Source: CAYFLR01 sp964343805 (GTDB taxonomy: Bacteria > Bdellovibrionota_B > Oligoflexia > CAYFLR01). Taken from it: 64,000 nucleotides of DNA. Shown one piece after another: positions 27,575 to 37,914 of this stretch (within the stretch, counting starts at the first letter, position 1; each line of letters begins with the position of its first letter). The notes under the pieces were generated by a model. That model searched no databases. It was not told the origin of the DNA and worked only from the letters and a program-made list of their open reading frames with translations. The stretch covers positions 106,486 to 170,485 of the forward strand of contig CAYFLR010000009.1 in assembly GCA_964343805.1 (NCBI GenBank). The letters run 5' to 3'. The position numbers and the translations under genes are program-made.

Positions 27575-30500
27575 TAGCCAGTAATCTAATAATGAGGTGA
27601 GCAAGCGATCTCTTTGACCTTGATCATTTGCCATTTGTTCTACATCTAAAGAGATAGACATACCATTTCCATTACTTGCAATAACAGCCTCGCCTTCATG
27701 TTTTACTGAAGTGGCGAGAGTTACTGCGCCTTCTACCGGAGTAAAGGTATCAGAGGCTCCCCAGTTTTCTGGCATGGTAAAGGTTTCTTCTGGCTTGATA
27801 GGTCCACCAAATGCCAACTCGTTAACTTTCTCGCTCATGAATTTCTCACTTAAGAGGACATACTTCATGAACTTTTTATCATAACGGTACTTATAGTGAA
27901 TCTCTCCACCTTCCACAAAAACCTTTCCACCCTCTGCGGCAAAGTTCACAAAATCACTCTCAGTACCTACTTTTTGGTTGGCTTTCCCATTGGCGATGAC
28001 AACACCTGAATAATCAAACCAGCTCTCTGGATCAGTTTGATTAAAGTGCCCCACGGTAACTTCAACTCCACTCGCCTCTAGCAAGTCTTTAAAGATAGTT
28101 CGAGTGCTTCCTTCGCGAGTGAGTACCAGAACTCCAGATGACTTCTCTAAGACCACGTCAAGATCAAGAGCATCTTCTATTACCAGCTCCATAATTTTGC
28201 GTTTTGCCCCTTTGGCAGTAAATACAAATTTATAGCTATATCCTGGCAGTTCAATTTCGTATTCTCCCTCAGCACCTGTCTGAAGATATTTATAGGGCTC
28301 TCCTTCACCATCCTTATAGACTTTAATCTTTCCTTTTATCGGCATAGATTCGAGTGAAACATTTCCAGCAATCTTATATTTTAGAGACTCTTCCAGTTCT
28401 ATTGGTAAAATATTTGTTGCCCATTTCACCATAGTTGTGAGGGTGAGGGTTTTAAACCCAAACTTTTCCAATTTGAGTTGATATTCACCAACTGCTAATT
28501 CTTCGAATGCTCCTTTTCCATCCTCAGTCATCACGATGACATCATCCATTCCTTCTTTGGAAAGAGTGAGTTTTACACCGGTTAGAGGTGCTCCCACTCC
28601 TTGAACGGTTACATTAAGAGTTCCTTGAGCCATAATAGCAGGGAATTCTGCTATCATTTCATTGTAACCATCTTTTACAAAAAGAGCCCGGTAAAGCCCT
28701 TCTTCCGTAGGAGTGAAGGTCAGCTCTGAAGCTTCAACAGATGAGACAAACTCACCGTCTTTAAATAAATGGAGGGTTGTTCCAGCCACAGGCTCTGTAT
28801 GATAGACTTTTCCTGGGAATCCAACTGCAAATGCATGCTCCATATTCATATCAGTTGATAGCTTGACAGAACCGAGGAAGTCTTTTGCTCCTGTAATGGG
28901 ATAAAACTTTTCCATCAGCATAAAGCTGTCCGCATCTCTTTTTCCCAGTAGCTTTATATTGGGACCATAACTGGTTAGAAATTTTACTTTTGCAGAACCT
29001 GCATCATCGGTATAAACCACCTCACTCTTATAACCAACACTTTCGGCCCATAATGCTACACCTGCCGCCGGAGTGCCGTCAAAATCTGTAAGTTCTATCT
29101 CTACAAATGTTCCTGCCATAGCTTCATCAATACTTCTACTTTCTGGAGAAAGAGTGACGGTTACAGGAGGTAAAATGGGAACGGTTTTAATATGAGGAAC
29201 CTTATTAAAACCAGTGAAAGTTACCAATGCCTGACCTGGATCTTTTAAGGCTTTCTTGAAAGTTAAATTGATAATTCCATCATCACCTGAAGTTGCACTA
29301 CCAAGAAGTTGATCCCCTTGAACAACACCAACAGCTATACCTTTTTCTCCCACTTTAAATTGAGCGGTACTACTGCCAATGAAAAAGCTACCAGGCATTT
29401 CAGCAGTGATACTAGTTGGTTTTTTAGTACGAACTTGTAAAGAGGCATCTCCAAAAATATGCCAAGTTTCAAAAGTCTGTTTAGCTGTCCCTGAATTATC
29501 TTCTAATACAGCAACCACACCATTAAAGAACAGACCACCAATGGTGTTTACTTTTTCTTTTGTTAAGAGGTTTGAAATCTCTTTCTGACCAACGGTTGGA
29601 GGAACCCATGATTGGTTCGTTGAAGAAGCATAAACTGCAATGGCTCCTTTGGGATTATCTGCACTGCCCGCTTTTAGCCATCTCTCGGCAAAAGAGTCTG
29701 AGCCGGCACCAAATTCTCCATTCACACAGGCCACACTCACAATGAAGGGAAGCTTGTCACCATTTTTAAGGGCATCAATGTGACCATTATTTACACCTGA
29801 GGTTACCCAAGCGGTTTTAGAACCATGACCGATATAGTTAATAAATCCACGACCTTTATTAATAGCAGAAGTCACTTCACTAGGGCTTACTCCTGGATCA
29901 TAAAATTTATCTACCTTAGTATAATGCCAACCCATCAACATATTGCGAAGCATTTCCGCACGCTCATAGTCAGTTGGAGTTCCTTCATTACTAGCAATAC
30001 CACTCGCTTTTGAATACCAATCGCCGTTAGGATCGGGATTCTTTTCGTAGTTAATAACTCTTGTTACTATATTAGCAAGATCATCATCATTCTTGACTGA
30101 AAAACGAGAGACGAAAAGGTCTGGATAACTATCATTACCGACGGTTAATCCATACATTGGGTCTGCTTCATTCCCATAGGCATTTCCAGATGTTCCTTTA
30201 TGATAGGTAACATGCTCAGCATCACCCACTAGTAAAACAAAAGAAAGACCATTGGTATCAAACTCATTTTGAATGTAGGTTTTTATCTCTTGATAGGTGG
30301 TTCCGACCTCATCAACGGAAACCATTTTAACCTCTAAGCCCTTTTGTTTTTTCCATGCCACAAAAGGAGCCATACCACTCATAAATTGACTGGCTGAGAT
30401 GATTAACATTTTATTACTCTCTGCAACAAAATGCTCTGGTTGAATATCGCGAAGTTGATAATTCAAGTGATCATAGTTAGCGAAGTGATTGCGATAAATA

Positions 30501-31174
30501 CGCATAAAAGAGTCATTGGTTTTAATATTGCTCTTAAAATAACCCGCTCCTTTATTGTTCTCTGTTTTCACTTTTACTAATAAATCCGTCACTACAGTAA
30601 TCTCTTCCGTAGAAGCATCATAGGTAATAGGATAGAAATCCACCGTGACCCCTCGCACTCGGCGCATAAAAAAGGTATCTCCCATTTTGAAATTCTGGGC
30701 AGGAAAAACTCCTCCGCTGGAATAGAGAGCCCCAAAAGTAAAAGGAACTGATGAAGGCATCACATTTCTCATAAGAGGACCCTTACTAGGGGTTACCTCT
30801 CCGACCTTAAATGTCTTCTTGGTTAATTTTACCACCTCATAGGAAGGCATTCCTTCCACTGGAATCATGATATTTTTTGATAGCCTGGGAAGAGCTGGGA
30901 GCCCTTTTTGATCTGTTTGAGAAATTCCAGGAATTGAAATTGTAAAGAAATCTTTACCCTCGATTTCTTGTTTTTCTATATTAAAGCCGGGAACACTGTA
31001 ATGAATCATGGTTTCTTCAGAATTCATTTTATCAATGTTCAACTCAATGGTAGTGGCACTTTTGGAAGAAATAGACTCCCATTTAGCCTGTAAGCTTGGG
31101 ATGACAAACAATCCAACTGCTATACTTACTGTAAAAAGATAACTTCTTAGCCTAGACAGACTGATACGTAGCAT
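27563..31174 (-). CDS. Gingipain-like cysteine peptidase (family C25), secreted, with C-terminal Ig-like domains
   Basis: 1203 residues from ATG 31174, which has GGAGG 4 nt upstream; the longer frame adds 12 residues before it. A signal peptide ends near residue 30 ('IPSLQA'). A propeptide-like region (about 35-245) leads to the C25 domain near 250-600: 'KMLIISASQFMSGMAPFVAWKKQKGLEVKMVSV', catalytic His in 'NYIGHGSKTAW' near 448 and catalytic Cys in 'VSVACVNGEFG' near 482. These match the His-Cys dyad of gingipains and clan CD. Beyond 610 come beta modules, including carboxypeptidase-regulatory-like ones, then 'GVLVLTREGSTRTIFKDLLEASG'. I do not see a type IX secretion tail. Likely secreted or periplasmic protease. 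Confidence 0.85.
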   Translation of the reverse strand: MLRISLSRLRSYLFTVSIAVGLFVIPSLQAKWESISSKSATTIELNIDKMNSEETMIHYSVPGFNIEKQEIEGKDFFTISIPGISQTDQKGLPALPRLSKNIMIPVEGMPSYEVVKLTKKTFKVGEVTPSKGPLMRNVMPSSVPFTFGALYSSGGVFPAQNFKMGDTFFMRRVRGVTVDFYPITYDASTEEITVVTDLLVKVKTENNKGAGYFKSNIKTNDSFMRIYRNHFANYDHLNYQLRDIQPEHFVAESNKMLIISASQFMSGMAPFVAWKKQKGLEVKMVSVDEVGTTYQEIKTYIQNEFDTNGLSFVLLVGDAEHVTYHKGTSGNAYGNEADPMYGLTVGNDSYPDLFVSRFSVKNDDDLANIVTRVINYEKNPDPNGDWYSKASGIASNEGTPTDYERAEMLRNMLMGWHYTKVDKFYDPGVSPSEVTSAINKGRGFINYIGHGSKTAWVTSGVNNGHIDALKNGDKLPFIVSVACVNGEFGAGSDSFAERWLKAGSADNPKGAIAVYASSTNQSWVPPTVGQKEISNLLTKEKVNTIGGLFFNGVVAVLEDNSGTAKQTFETWHIFGDASLQVRTKKPTSITAEMPGSFFIGSSTAQFKVGEKGIAVGVVQGDQLLGSATSGDDGIINLTFKKALKDPGQALVTFTGFNKVPHIKTVPILPPVTVTLSPESRSIDEAMAGTFVEIELTDFDGTPAAGVALWAESVGYKSEVVYTDDAGSAKVKFLTSYGPNIKLLGKRDADSFMLMEKFYPITGAKDFLGSVKLSTDMNMEHAFAVGFPGKVYHTEPVAGTTLHLFKDGEFVSSVEASELTFTPTEEGLYRALFVKDGYNEMIAEFPAIMAQGTLNVTVQGVGAPLTGVKLTLSKEGMDDVIVMTEDGKGAFEELAVGEYQLKLEKFGFKTLTLTTMVKWATNILPIELEESLKYKIAGNVSLESMPIKGKIKVYKDGEGEPYKYLQTGAEGEYEIELPGYSYKFVFTAKGAKRKIMELVIEDALDLDVVLEKSSGVLVLTREGSTRTIFKDLLEASGVEVTVGHFNQTDPESWFDYSGVVIANGKANQKVGTESDFVNFAAEGGKVFVEGGEIHYKYRYDKKFMKYVLLSEKFMSEKVNELAFGGPIKPEETFTMPENWGASDTFTPVEGAVTLATSVKHEGEAVIASNGNGMSISLDVEQMANDQGQRDRLLTSLLDYWLSGK

Positions 31175-31305
31175 GGCACCTCCCTGTTTCATAGCGATAA
31201 GCGATCTCATCCCTTGAGATCTTTTATGAAATTGATTTTAGATTGGAATATATTAATTCTATCTTGAATTGACCAACTGGACAAATATAAAATTCTTATA
31301 TAAGA

Positions 31306-31698
31306 CTATCGAGATATAATATCTTTCAATTTTATTGCTAGTTTATTGTCTGTCTTACCCGTTATATAGACTTCATACTCTGCGTAACGAGCTGCATCAA
31401 ACAGGCAAGAATCACCCGCCACTAATTGATTTACATGATTACTTTTATCTTCTATAGGAAAGGAGACCTTCACAGAGTGATATCCGATATGCAAATTTTC
31501 TATCACCACTTCATTTCCATAGGAAACCCTGGAACCCAGCAAAGATTTTTTCTGCTTGGCGGCAAGGGTTCGATCTACAATGATGCAGAGCCCTCCTTTG
31601 TATTCCTTATTATTAATGGTTAAATCACCGTATTTACGAATACAGGCGCTTCCCAGAATAAAGATTGTGATTAAAAGGACAAACTTATAATTCTTCAT
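31306..31698 (-). CDS. Small lipoprotein of unknown function
   Basis: 130 residues from ATG 31698 (GAGGAG about 9 nt upstream, overlapping the stop of the previous gene). Lipobox 'LGSAC' (Cys near 19). The mature part is small and beta-rich ('LTINNKEYKGGLCIIVDRTL', 'VVIENLHIGYHSVKVSFPIED') and has two further cysteines that could pair. Third gene of the operon RDD protein, 436-residue lipoprotein, this. No family recognised. Confidence 0.65.
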   Translation of the reverse strand: MKNYKFVLLITIFILGSACIRKYGDLTINNKEYKGGLCIIVDRTLAAKQKKSLLGSRVSYGNEVVIENLHIGYHSVKVSFPIEDKSNHVNQLVAGDSCLFDAARYAEYEVYITGKTDNKLAIKLKDIISR

Positions 31699-31706
31699 AA
31701 GCAAAC

Positions 31707-32993
31707 CTACTCCTCTGAATCCCCAAATGGATCTAACACACGATAGAGCTCAATAAGATCAGATACCCCCTCTAGAATGTCATATGTTTTCTTTATATCT
31801 GGGTTTTCGGTTTCAATCTTATTAACAATTAAATGAAACATGGTTTCAGGAACCAAAGCAGGCTCAGAAAACACCCATCCTGAGGACTTTTTTATGGCAT
31901 CTGTTGGGAATTGATAGTTGGGTCCAATTTTTATCACCCCTTTTTCATCTAAAGTTTCTCTTGCAAACTGGAACAGAGGACTAATAATAGCTTCAGCTTC
32001 CATACAAGGGGGACAGTTATTTGCTTGGCAGCCCGCAGCTGCATAACGAACAGTTAAAATTGGCAAGTTTTGACTTATGATTTGACCCAAAGGAGAATCC
32101 ATGAACCGAGAAGGATCACGTCCATAGGCAATCTCTTCCACTGTCTGAATCTCTCGTTCATAGATACTAGAACGAAAAACCTGATCTACCTTTTCATTAA
32201 AACCATTTACATTAAATCTATCTACAACAGTGGCTCTATATGGTTGCTGATAGACGTTTCCATCAGAATCCTTACGTTCTGGACGACTGGCATCGTCACT
32301 GACTTTTATTGGCATTTTATAACCAATTTCTGAACAATCCACATAAGAAAGAGCTTTGGGATCAGCAGTATTTTTCATTTCCCTAGTAATAATTCCATCA
32401 CCACTTAAGGGAGGAACTTCTACATTTGCTTCCTTAGCAGAGGCTTTAATAAGCTCAGTATTATTCACAACCCGAATACTTTGAGGCATAAAACAACGAC
32501 AAAGAATCATTGGCTTAATTAAAGGAGTGTCAGTTTCTGAAGGTTTTAAAATGGTGTCGGAGTCAGGATCAATTACCACTCCGGTATCAGAACTCCCATC
32601 AGTAACATAGGTAGAATTGTAATTTCCTGATTCTGAGTTATCAACTAACGAAATTTTTTGTTTAAACTTTTCCTTGGCGGTAAAATCAAAATTAAACTCA
32701 ACAGCTGTTTCCCCAGGAATTCCAGAAACTATCCCAACCCCCTTATCACGTGATACTTTTTCCATATCCACATTCCAATAGGTTCCTGGAGGAATAGTCT
32801 TCTCCACATCTGCGGTGGTGGTTTCACCATGACCTTCACATTCAGCAATGCATTTTACCTCTCCTGCACATCTTTCATAGCAAATTTGACCTTTGGTTTT
32901 CTCAGGTTCAGTTGTAGCATCGGCCTTCTCCTCAACGGGAGCAGGGTCACAGGCAATCACAATCAGATAAGTAATTAGTAGAAGTTTTTTCAT
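31707..32993 (-). CDS. Cysteine-rich lipoprotein of unknown function
   Basis: 428 residues from ATG 32993, where the signal peptide 'MKKLLLITYLIVIAC' begins directly; longer starts would put nine extra residues before it. After the lipid-anchored Cys comes a Glu/Thr-rich linker, a short Cys motif 'CYERCAGEVKCIAEC' near 40, and two large domains of unclear fold. A later 'CQANNCPPCMEAEAIIS' near 325 adds more cysteines, so disulfides are likely. 'GTYWNVDMEKVSRDKG' and 'YRATVVDRFNVNGFNEKV' are not familiar. It starts 23 bp after the RDD-protein stop, so it is in the same operon. Confidence 0.65.
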   Translation of the reverse strand: MKKLLLITYLIVIACDPAPVEEKADATTEPEKTKGQICYERCAGEVKCIAECEGHGETTTADVEKTIPPGTYWNVDMEKVSRDKGVGIVSGIPGETAVEFNFDFTAKEKFKQKISLVDNSESGNYNSTYVTDGSSDTGVVIDPDSDTILKPSETDTPLIKPMILCRCFMPQSIRVVNNTELIKASAKEANVEVPPLSGDGIITREMKNTADPKALSYVDCSEIGYKMPIKVSDDASRPERKDSDGNVYQQPYRATVVDRFNVNGFNEKVDQVFRSSIYEREIQTVEEIAYGRDPSRFMDSPLGQIISQNLPILTVRYAAAGCQANNCPPCMEAEAIISPLFQFARETLDEKGVIKIGPNYQFPTDAIKKSSGWVFSEPALVPETMFHLIVNKIETENPDIKKTYDILEGVSDLIELYRVLDPFGDSEE

Positions 32994-33016
32994 AACAAAC
33001 CTATCCATAAAAAACA

Positions 33017-34585
33017 TTAATCCAGAAAACTGCTTCTTCCTTTATCATCGTAGTAAGGAAATCTATAGTTATATACCCACAGTCTTTTGGCTTCATCTCG
33101 GTACTTGCCACAACTGCGAGTTTCAATAACCTTTCTTAAATTAAATCTACAGGTTTTCACCCGACCATAATGGTAAAACAGCTTAGAATAGGCATTAACT
33201 GCCTTACAGTTTTGAGGCTCTTTCAATGGAAACTTGACTAGCATGTATCTTTCAGCTTCAACAAAGCGTCTTTGCTTAATCAATCGAATTCCCTTCTGAA
33301 AATCACTGTAACTGTATCTGTTTTTGGATTTCTTTCTAGCCCTCATCATCCTTTTAGGCATGGGACTTTCTTCTTCTATATCCTCAAACTCTACCACTTC
33401 CTCTTTTTTAGAAGCACTGCCTTTACTTTTTTTGCGTTCACGTGGAGGAGAGGCTTCTGATTTAGCTGCCAATTTAGTGGGATTGGATCGCTTAACCCGA
33501 TTCCCTCTTCGTCTATTTGATCTGGGTTTTTTACGAGCCATTCGAGTGGGAGCAGCCTCTTTTTCACTTGCTAAAGTAGGCCTTTCACCAGTTACCATTT
33601 CTACTAGATCGGCATACATATTTTCCATTTTATGACCAAATGAGTCCTGATTTCCCCTTTCGGAAGCTAACGTAAAACTCACATTATCAGTATCACCAGA
33701 TGCAAGCCCGACAATGGCTCCTCCCATTTTCTCCAAGTGAGCCATTCGCAGGCCGAAAAAGGCCAAGGCCAGAATAAAAAACCAAAAGAAAGAAGAAAAA
33801 GCTGTAAGAGGTCCCCATAACTGTACATTATCCAAAAAGGATAGTTTTTGTTTAACTAAGTCTTCAGGGTTAAGGTCTCCCCCCGTAGTGTCTTGCACAC
33901 CTAAACGCTCTTCACAAATGCGCATAATGGTTTCACGCTTTTGCCCAAGCATTTCCAGTTCATCATATTCATAAGGAATTTCTTCATCATCTTTAGGTTT
34001 TTGAACCTCTTCCTCCTCTACATCTACTTCATCTTTGGGCCATAAAGAGGCAGGAGCATCAACACAAGCGACTACAGTTTTAGAGATGGAATCATGTAGA
34101 GTTAAATTTTTCTTATCCCCTATAGATTTCAAAAAACCAAAAGTAAACATTGAATAGCCTAAAGCCCCCAATGCACTTCTACTAAACGCTTTTCCAATAC
34201 TTAAATAGAGACCCTCTTCATCCAAAACAACGAGTCTGAATAACCTTTGTCCAATGGTTCCGCCAAACATTGTAGTGGTAAAGGCAGAGAAGACAATACT
34301 AACAATAATTACTCCAACCAGCGCCAAAGTTGGGTTCATCCAAAAGAGAAACAGTCCTATAAGAAAATAGACCGCTAAATCAATCCAGGCAGCTCTCAAT
34401 CTTAAATGCATAGGGGCTGGTCCAAAAACCGTCCGCATATCATTGCCGTAATCATCTGCATTGGCAAAGACATTTTCCCTCATGCGATCAATAAACTCGC
34501 CTGCCGCCTTCTTAGCCTTTTGAGACTTACTCTCTTTAACCTCTTCTTCTTGTTCTAATTCTTCTTGTTTTTCCATGTCACCCAC
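33017..34585 (-). CDS. RDD-family membrane protein with long basic linker and TPR-like C-terminus
   Basis: 522 residues. An RDD domain spans about 50-180: 'LRLRAAWIDLAVYFLIGLFLFW' (with the Arg and two Asp residues that name it), 'GGTIGQRLFRLVVLDEEG', 'SRSALGALGYSMFTFGFL' and 'LHDSISKTVVA'. Another membrane helix is near 258-280 ('LTAFSSFFWFFILALAFFGL'). A Lys/Arg/Ser-rich, probably disordered stretch (about 340-420) follows, then helical repeats 'YSYSDFQKGIRLIKQRRFVEAERYM', which look like TPRs. RDD proteins are poorly understood; some act in ion transport. First gene of a three-gene operon with two lipoproteins. Confidence 0.75.
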   Translation of the reverse strand: MGDMEKQEELEQEEEVKESKSQKAKKAAGEFIDRMRENVFANADDYGNDMRTVFGPAPMHLRLRAAWIDLAVYFLIGLFLFWMNPTLALVGVIIVSIVFSAFTTTMFGGTIGQRLFRLVVLDEEGLYLSIGKAFSRSALGALGYSMFTFGFLKSIGDKKNLTLHDSISKTVVACVDAPASLWPKDEVDVEEEEVQKPKDDEEIPYEYDELEMLGQKRETIMRICEERLGVQDTTGGDLNPEDLVKQKLSFLDNVQLWGPLTAFSSFFWFFILALAFFGLRMAHLEKMGGAIVGLASGDTDNVSFTLASERGNQDSFGHKMENMYADLVEMVTGERPTLASEKEAAPTRMARKKPRSNRRRGNRVKRSNPTKLAAKSEASPPRERKKSKGSASKKEEVVEFEDIEEESPMPKRMMRARKKSKNRYSYSDFQKGIRLIKQRRFVEAERYMLVKFPLKEPQNCKAVNAYSKLFYHYGRVKTCRFNLRKVIETRSCGKYRDEAKRLWVYNYRFPYYDDKGRSSFLD

Positions 34586-34775
34586 AGCTGCCTCGCTTTC
34601 TTGGGGCTTTCAATAGCCATATGAAACTTTCCGCTGAGATCCCCGTTTTAAGGATCCGGGAACATAAAACACCTTCAAAAGCTTTTTCGCCTATGAAAAA
34701 CAAAACTTTAGTATTTTTTAAGGTTATTTTTACAATTTGGAATGAATTAATCTTTATATCAATATTTTCTACGAC

Positions 34776-35357
34776 TTATGATAAAATACCGCCGCTTAAC
34801 AAATAAGCCACCGCTTTCTCCCGACTAATATTATCCAGTACTTGAACTTCATTTTTAGGCAAGGTGATAAAAAAACCTGTCCCCTGCCAAGGGGTATAAG
34901 GCATGTAAATATGACATTGATCTCCAACTTCGGAGGGGCTCTCATGGGGAAGTGCTTCAGAAGAACAGATAAAGCCAATTGAATAGCAACCCTTTCGAGG
35001 ATATTCAACTAAAACGGGTTGTTCAAATTCTTCAGGACTTTTATTGGAAAAACGATGGAAGAGTTTGTGTAAAAAGGCATAAATCACCTTAACCACAGGA
35101 ATATTTGAATAAAAGGTAGAAATTACCAACAAAACCCTCTTACCCACTAACTGTCTTGTCACCATACCTAAAATGAGTAATGCAAATCCAGCGCAGCTAA
35201 GGTGAATAAAGAAATCGATAAGAAGCACACCTGTGGTAATAAACTTTGGCAAGAAAGAAGCCACAAGAACAAACAAGAAAGTCATAATTTCATAGGTAAG
35301 ATAGAAAGGTAAAACAGCCAATAACCCTGATACAACTGCCTTTCTTAACTTTTTCAT
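34776..35357 (-). CDS. DUF502-family membrane protein
   Basis: 193 residues. Two N-terminal membrane helices (about 8-38 and 48-70) are followed by the DUF502 core: 'YSNIPVVKVIYAFLHKLF' near 83-100, 'VLVEYPRKGCYSIGFICSS' near 115-133, 'CHIYMPYTPWQGTGFFITLPKNEVQVLDNISREKAVAYLLSGGIL' near 147-192. This set matches the family well. Function is not established; members are conserved membrane proteins. It lies 54 bp after the phosphatase gene on the same strand, and copy 2 of the 36-bp element is in between. Confidence 0.88.
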   Translation of the reverse strand: MKKLRKAVVSGLLAVLPFYLTYEIMTFLFVLVASFLPKFITTGVLLIDFFIHLSCAGFALLILGMVTRQLVGKRVLLVISTFYSNIPVVKVIYAFLHKLFHRFSNKSPEEFEQPVLVEYPRKGCYSIGFICSSEALPHESPSEVGDQCHIYMPYTPWQGTGFFITLPKNEVQVLDNISREKAVAYLLSGGILS

Positions 35358-35378
35358 TATTTCACCTATGAATAAACG

Positions 35379-35414
35379 TCAACACAGTGGGCATGGGTTT
35401 ACGGACGCCAACTA
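35379..35414 (-). repeat. Copy 2 of a two-copy 36-bp element that contains a stop codon
   Basis: Minus strand: TAGTTGGCGTCC, 15 variable bases, CTGTGTTGA. The initial TAG is the stop codon of the GAF/SpoIIE phosphatase gene. The other copy is at 2228-2263, 33 kb away, next to an unrelated gene. Confidence 0.6.
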
Positions 35415-37770
35415 GCTTTGGCAACGTTGTACAACAAAGAAAGTAGAGTCATCTTCCAGAGGCGTTCCATCTCTAAATTTTAAATTGTCATCAACAATCA
35501 ACTCTACCAAAGATTGAGAGTCAGAATCCATATTCTTTTTCAGTAAACGGCGAAGCCTGCGCTCTCCATACTCTTTATCTTCAGGATTAATTGCCTCTAT
35601 TAATCCATCGGTATATACAAACATGGAGTAGTCATCACCCGTTGACATTGTGGCTTCACCATAAGTGAAACTTTTTTCAAATCCCAGGCGAGGACCCTGT
35701 GCTTGCTTATTTAAAACAGGATCAATTTCTCTGGTCTTTAAATTAATCAGATAAGGAAAATTGTGTCCTGCATTGGAATAGGTGATTGTCTTTTCTTTCT
35801 CATTAATCAACGCTAAGAAAAAGGTCATCATTACCTTTTGCTGTGATGTATTATAAATAGTATGGTTTAAATCTCCCAAAATTCGTCCAGGGCTGCGATA
35901 CTCTGCCTGCTCCTTCACAATCTCTTCAATTAAGTAGAGAGCACTTCGAGCCGCGGCAGTCACTAAAGCTGCAGGTACCCCATGCCCCGTGGCATCAGCT
36001 GCAAAGACATAGATAGAATCATCATCCACTCTGAAATAACCCCAGAGATCTCCTCCACACTCTGTGGCAGCCTCTGCGAAACCAAAAATGCGCACACTAC
36101 CAAATTCTGCCTTTTGTGGAGGGAAAAAGAGACTCTGTACCATACGTGTGGTTTCTAGTTCTTTTTCCATTCGAGTTGTTTCAGCGGTTAAATCAAGCAA
36201 ATCGATATTCTTTAGGGCAATTGAAATCGCACCAGAAAGAGCTTCTGCCGCTTTCACATTCTCTTCGGTAAACTCATCCCCTTGCTTTCTTTGTCTGAGA
36301 ACCATTACTCCTAATATTTCATTATCAACGATGAGGGGAAGCCCAGCAACTGTTTGAGACAGATAACGTTGCTGATCATCCAAAACCATGGATGCCACCA
36401 TTAAATCATTATTCATTTGTTCTGCAGAAACCTCTGAAACCTTTTCTTCGGATGGGTATACTGCGTGAAGTTTTAATTTTTCTTCTCCTTCAATCAAGAA
36501 AACTTTGCCTTGATTCACATCAGCCAACTGGGAAATTTTCTCCAATGAAAAGAAAAGAAGCTTATCCCGTACATGAATATTGGTAATATCCTTGGTAGCT
36601 ACATCTAATAAAAGAAGCTCATTAANNNNNNNNNNTTTTCTTAATAGAAAGGCGCATAGTATCAAAATTATGAGCCAAAACCCCAATTTCGTCCTTAGTT
36701 TCGGGCTTAATAGAAGAATCTAAATTACCTTCTGCAATCTTTTCAACACTTTTTGTTAAAGAAATAATTGGCGTACTTATAGTCCGTGAAAGAAAGAACG
36801 CGACAATGAGAAAGGCTCCCATAATTATTAGAGAGAGAACCACAATCTTACGGATAAGAATATCAAACAAACGGTTCAATTCAGCATTGGAAACTATCAT
36901 GGCGACTCGAAGCAAATCACGTTTATTAATCACTAAATTGGTTATCATATAAGAGACTTGCCCTAGTTGAGTCAACCAACTATGATTAATGACCTCAGCC
37001 TTATCAAGCTCCCACTTGTGCTGTTTCAAATTGGCATCAGAGGCTAATATGGGCTGCTCATTGAGAAAAAGTATAATTTCAGCCTGAGAAAGATGCTTAA
37101 ACTTCATAATAAGATCTTGATCAATTAATTTCCCCAGCACTAATATCCCAATCAGCTCTTCTCTTGCCACTTTCAAGATAATGGGTCGGGCAACTTTGAT
37201 AAAATACCCCTGTTTTAATTTAATCACATCTCGATCTTCATCTTGTTTTCCAGCCTTATCATCAACAAAAGGTAAAATTTTATCCTGTTCTATAAAAACG
37301 CTAGTTGCCTTTGCACCACTCTTTTTGGATTCAGTGAGCTGCCTTAGAAAATGACTGTCCTTTTTCTGATCACCATATACACCAACCATATGACCGCGCG
37401 AAAGCACTTTAAAATTAGGCGAAAGAACCTCAAAAAGATCCACCCGAAAGTGCTCTCTTAGCTTGGTAGACTCATTAACTAATTCAAAAATATCTTCAAT
37501 TCGCACAGCTCGCTTTAAATTATCCATGGCAACAAAAGCTGTTGTTTTGGCCTCTAAATCCGCCATGGATTCTCGCAATTCCCGGAGTAGCTGCTGACTT
37601 GTTTTGTCAATCTTTTCACTATTTAAACGCTGCTGATTATCAGAGATGTAAAAAAGAGAAGCACCAATCACTAAAACAATAGAAATGAAAATAATCAAAG
37701 CAATGGAAAAAACCAATTTAAGATAAATTGGAAAGAGCCTTTTAGGAGCTGAGGAAATGGTTTTATTCAT
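35412..37770 (-). CDS. Membrane sensor with HAMP, GAF and PP2C (SpoIIE/RsbU-type) phosphatase domains (interrupted by an N gap)
   Basis: About 780 residues across the gap. TM1 near 14-40, an extracytoplasmic sensor of about 250 residues, TM2 near 308-330 and a HAMP domain ending in 'TKDEIGVLAHNFDTMRLSIKK'. The N run at 36626-36635 follows. After it, in another frame because the gap size is wrong (true length is a multiple of 3), come a GAF domain ('LLFFSLEKISQLADVNQGKVFLI') and a SpoIIE phosphatase ('FGFAEAATECGGDLWGYFRVDDDSIYVFAADATGHGVPAALVTAAARSAL', metal-binding Asp residues kept; 'NAGHNFPYLI', 'YTDGLIEAIN'). Such proteins dephosphorylate anti-sigma antagonists or similar partners. Stop codon lies in copy 2 of the 36-bp element. 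Confidence 0.9.
36626..36635. other. Assembly gap (10 N) inside the GAF/SpoIIE phosphatase gene
   Basis: Ten Ns between the HAMP and GAF coding parts; frame analysis shows the true length is a multiple of three. Confidence 0.95.
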
Positions 37771-37914
37771 TGCTTTAAATTTCTACCCTAAGGATAAATC
37801 GAAACATTTTCTTGTTATTTTAACCTATTTCTTTATCTTTATTTACGATAAAATGAATTCTAGTGAAGGAAATATTTGAATTGACTCATTTTTAAGCAAT
37901 TTAGGGTTACCAAT

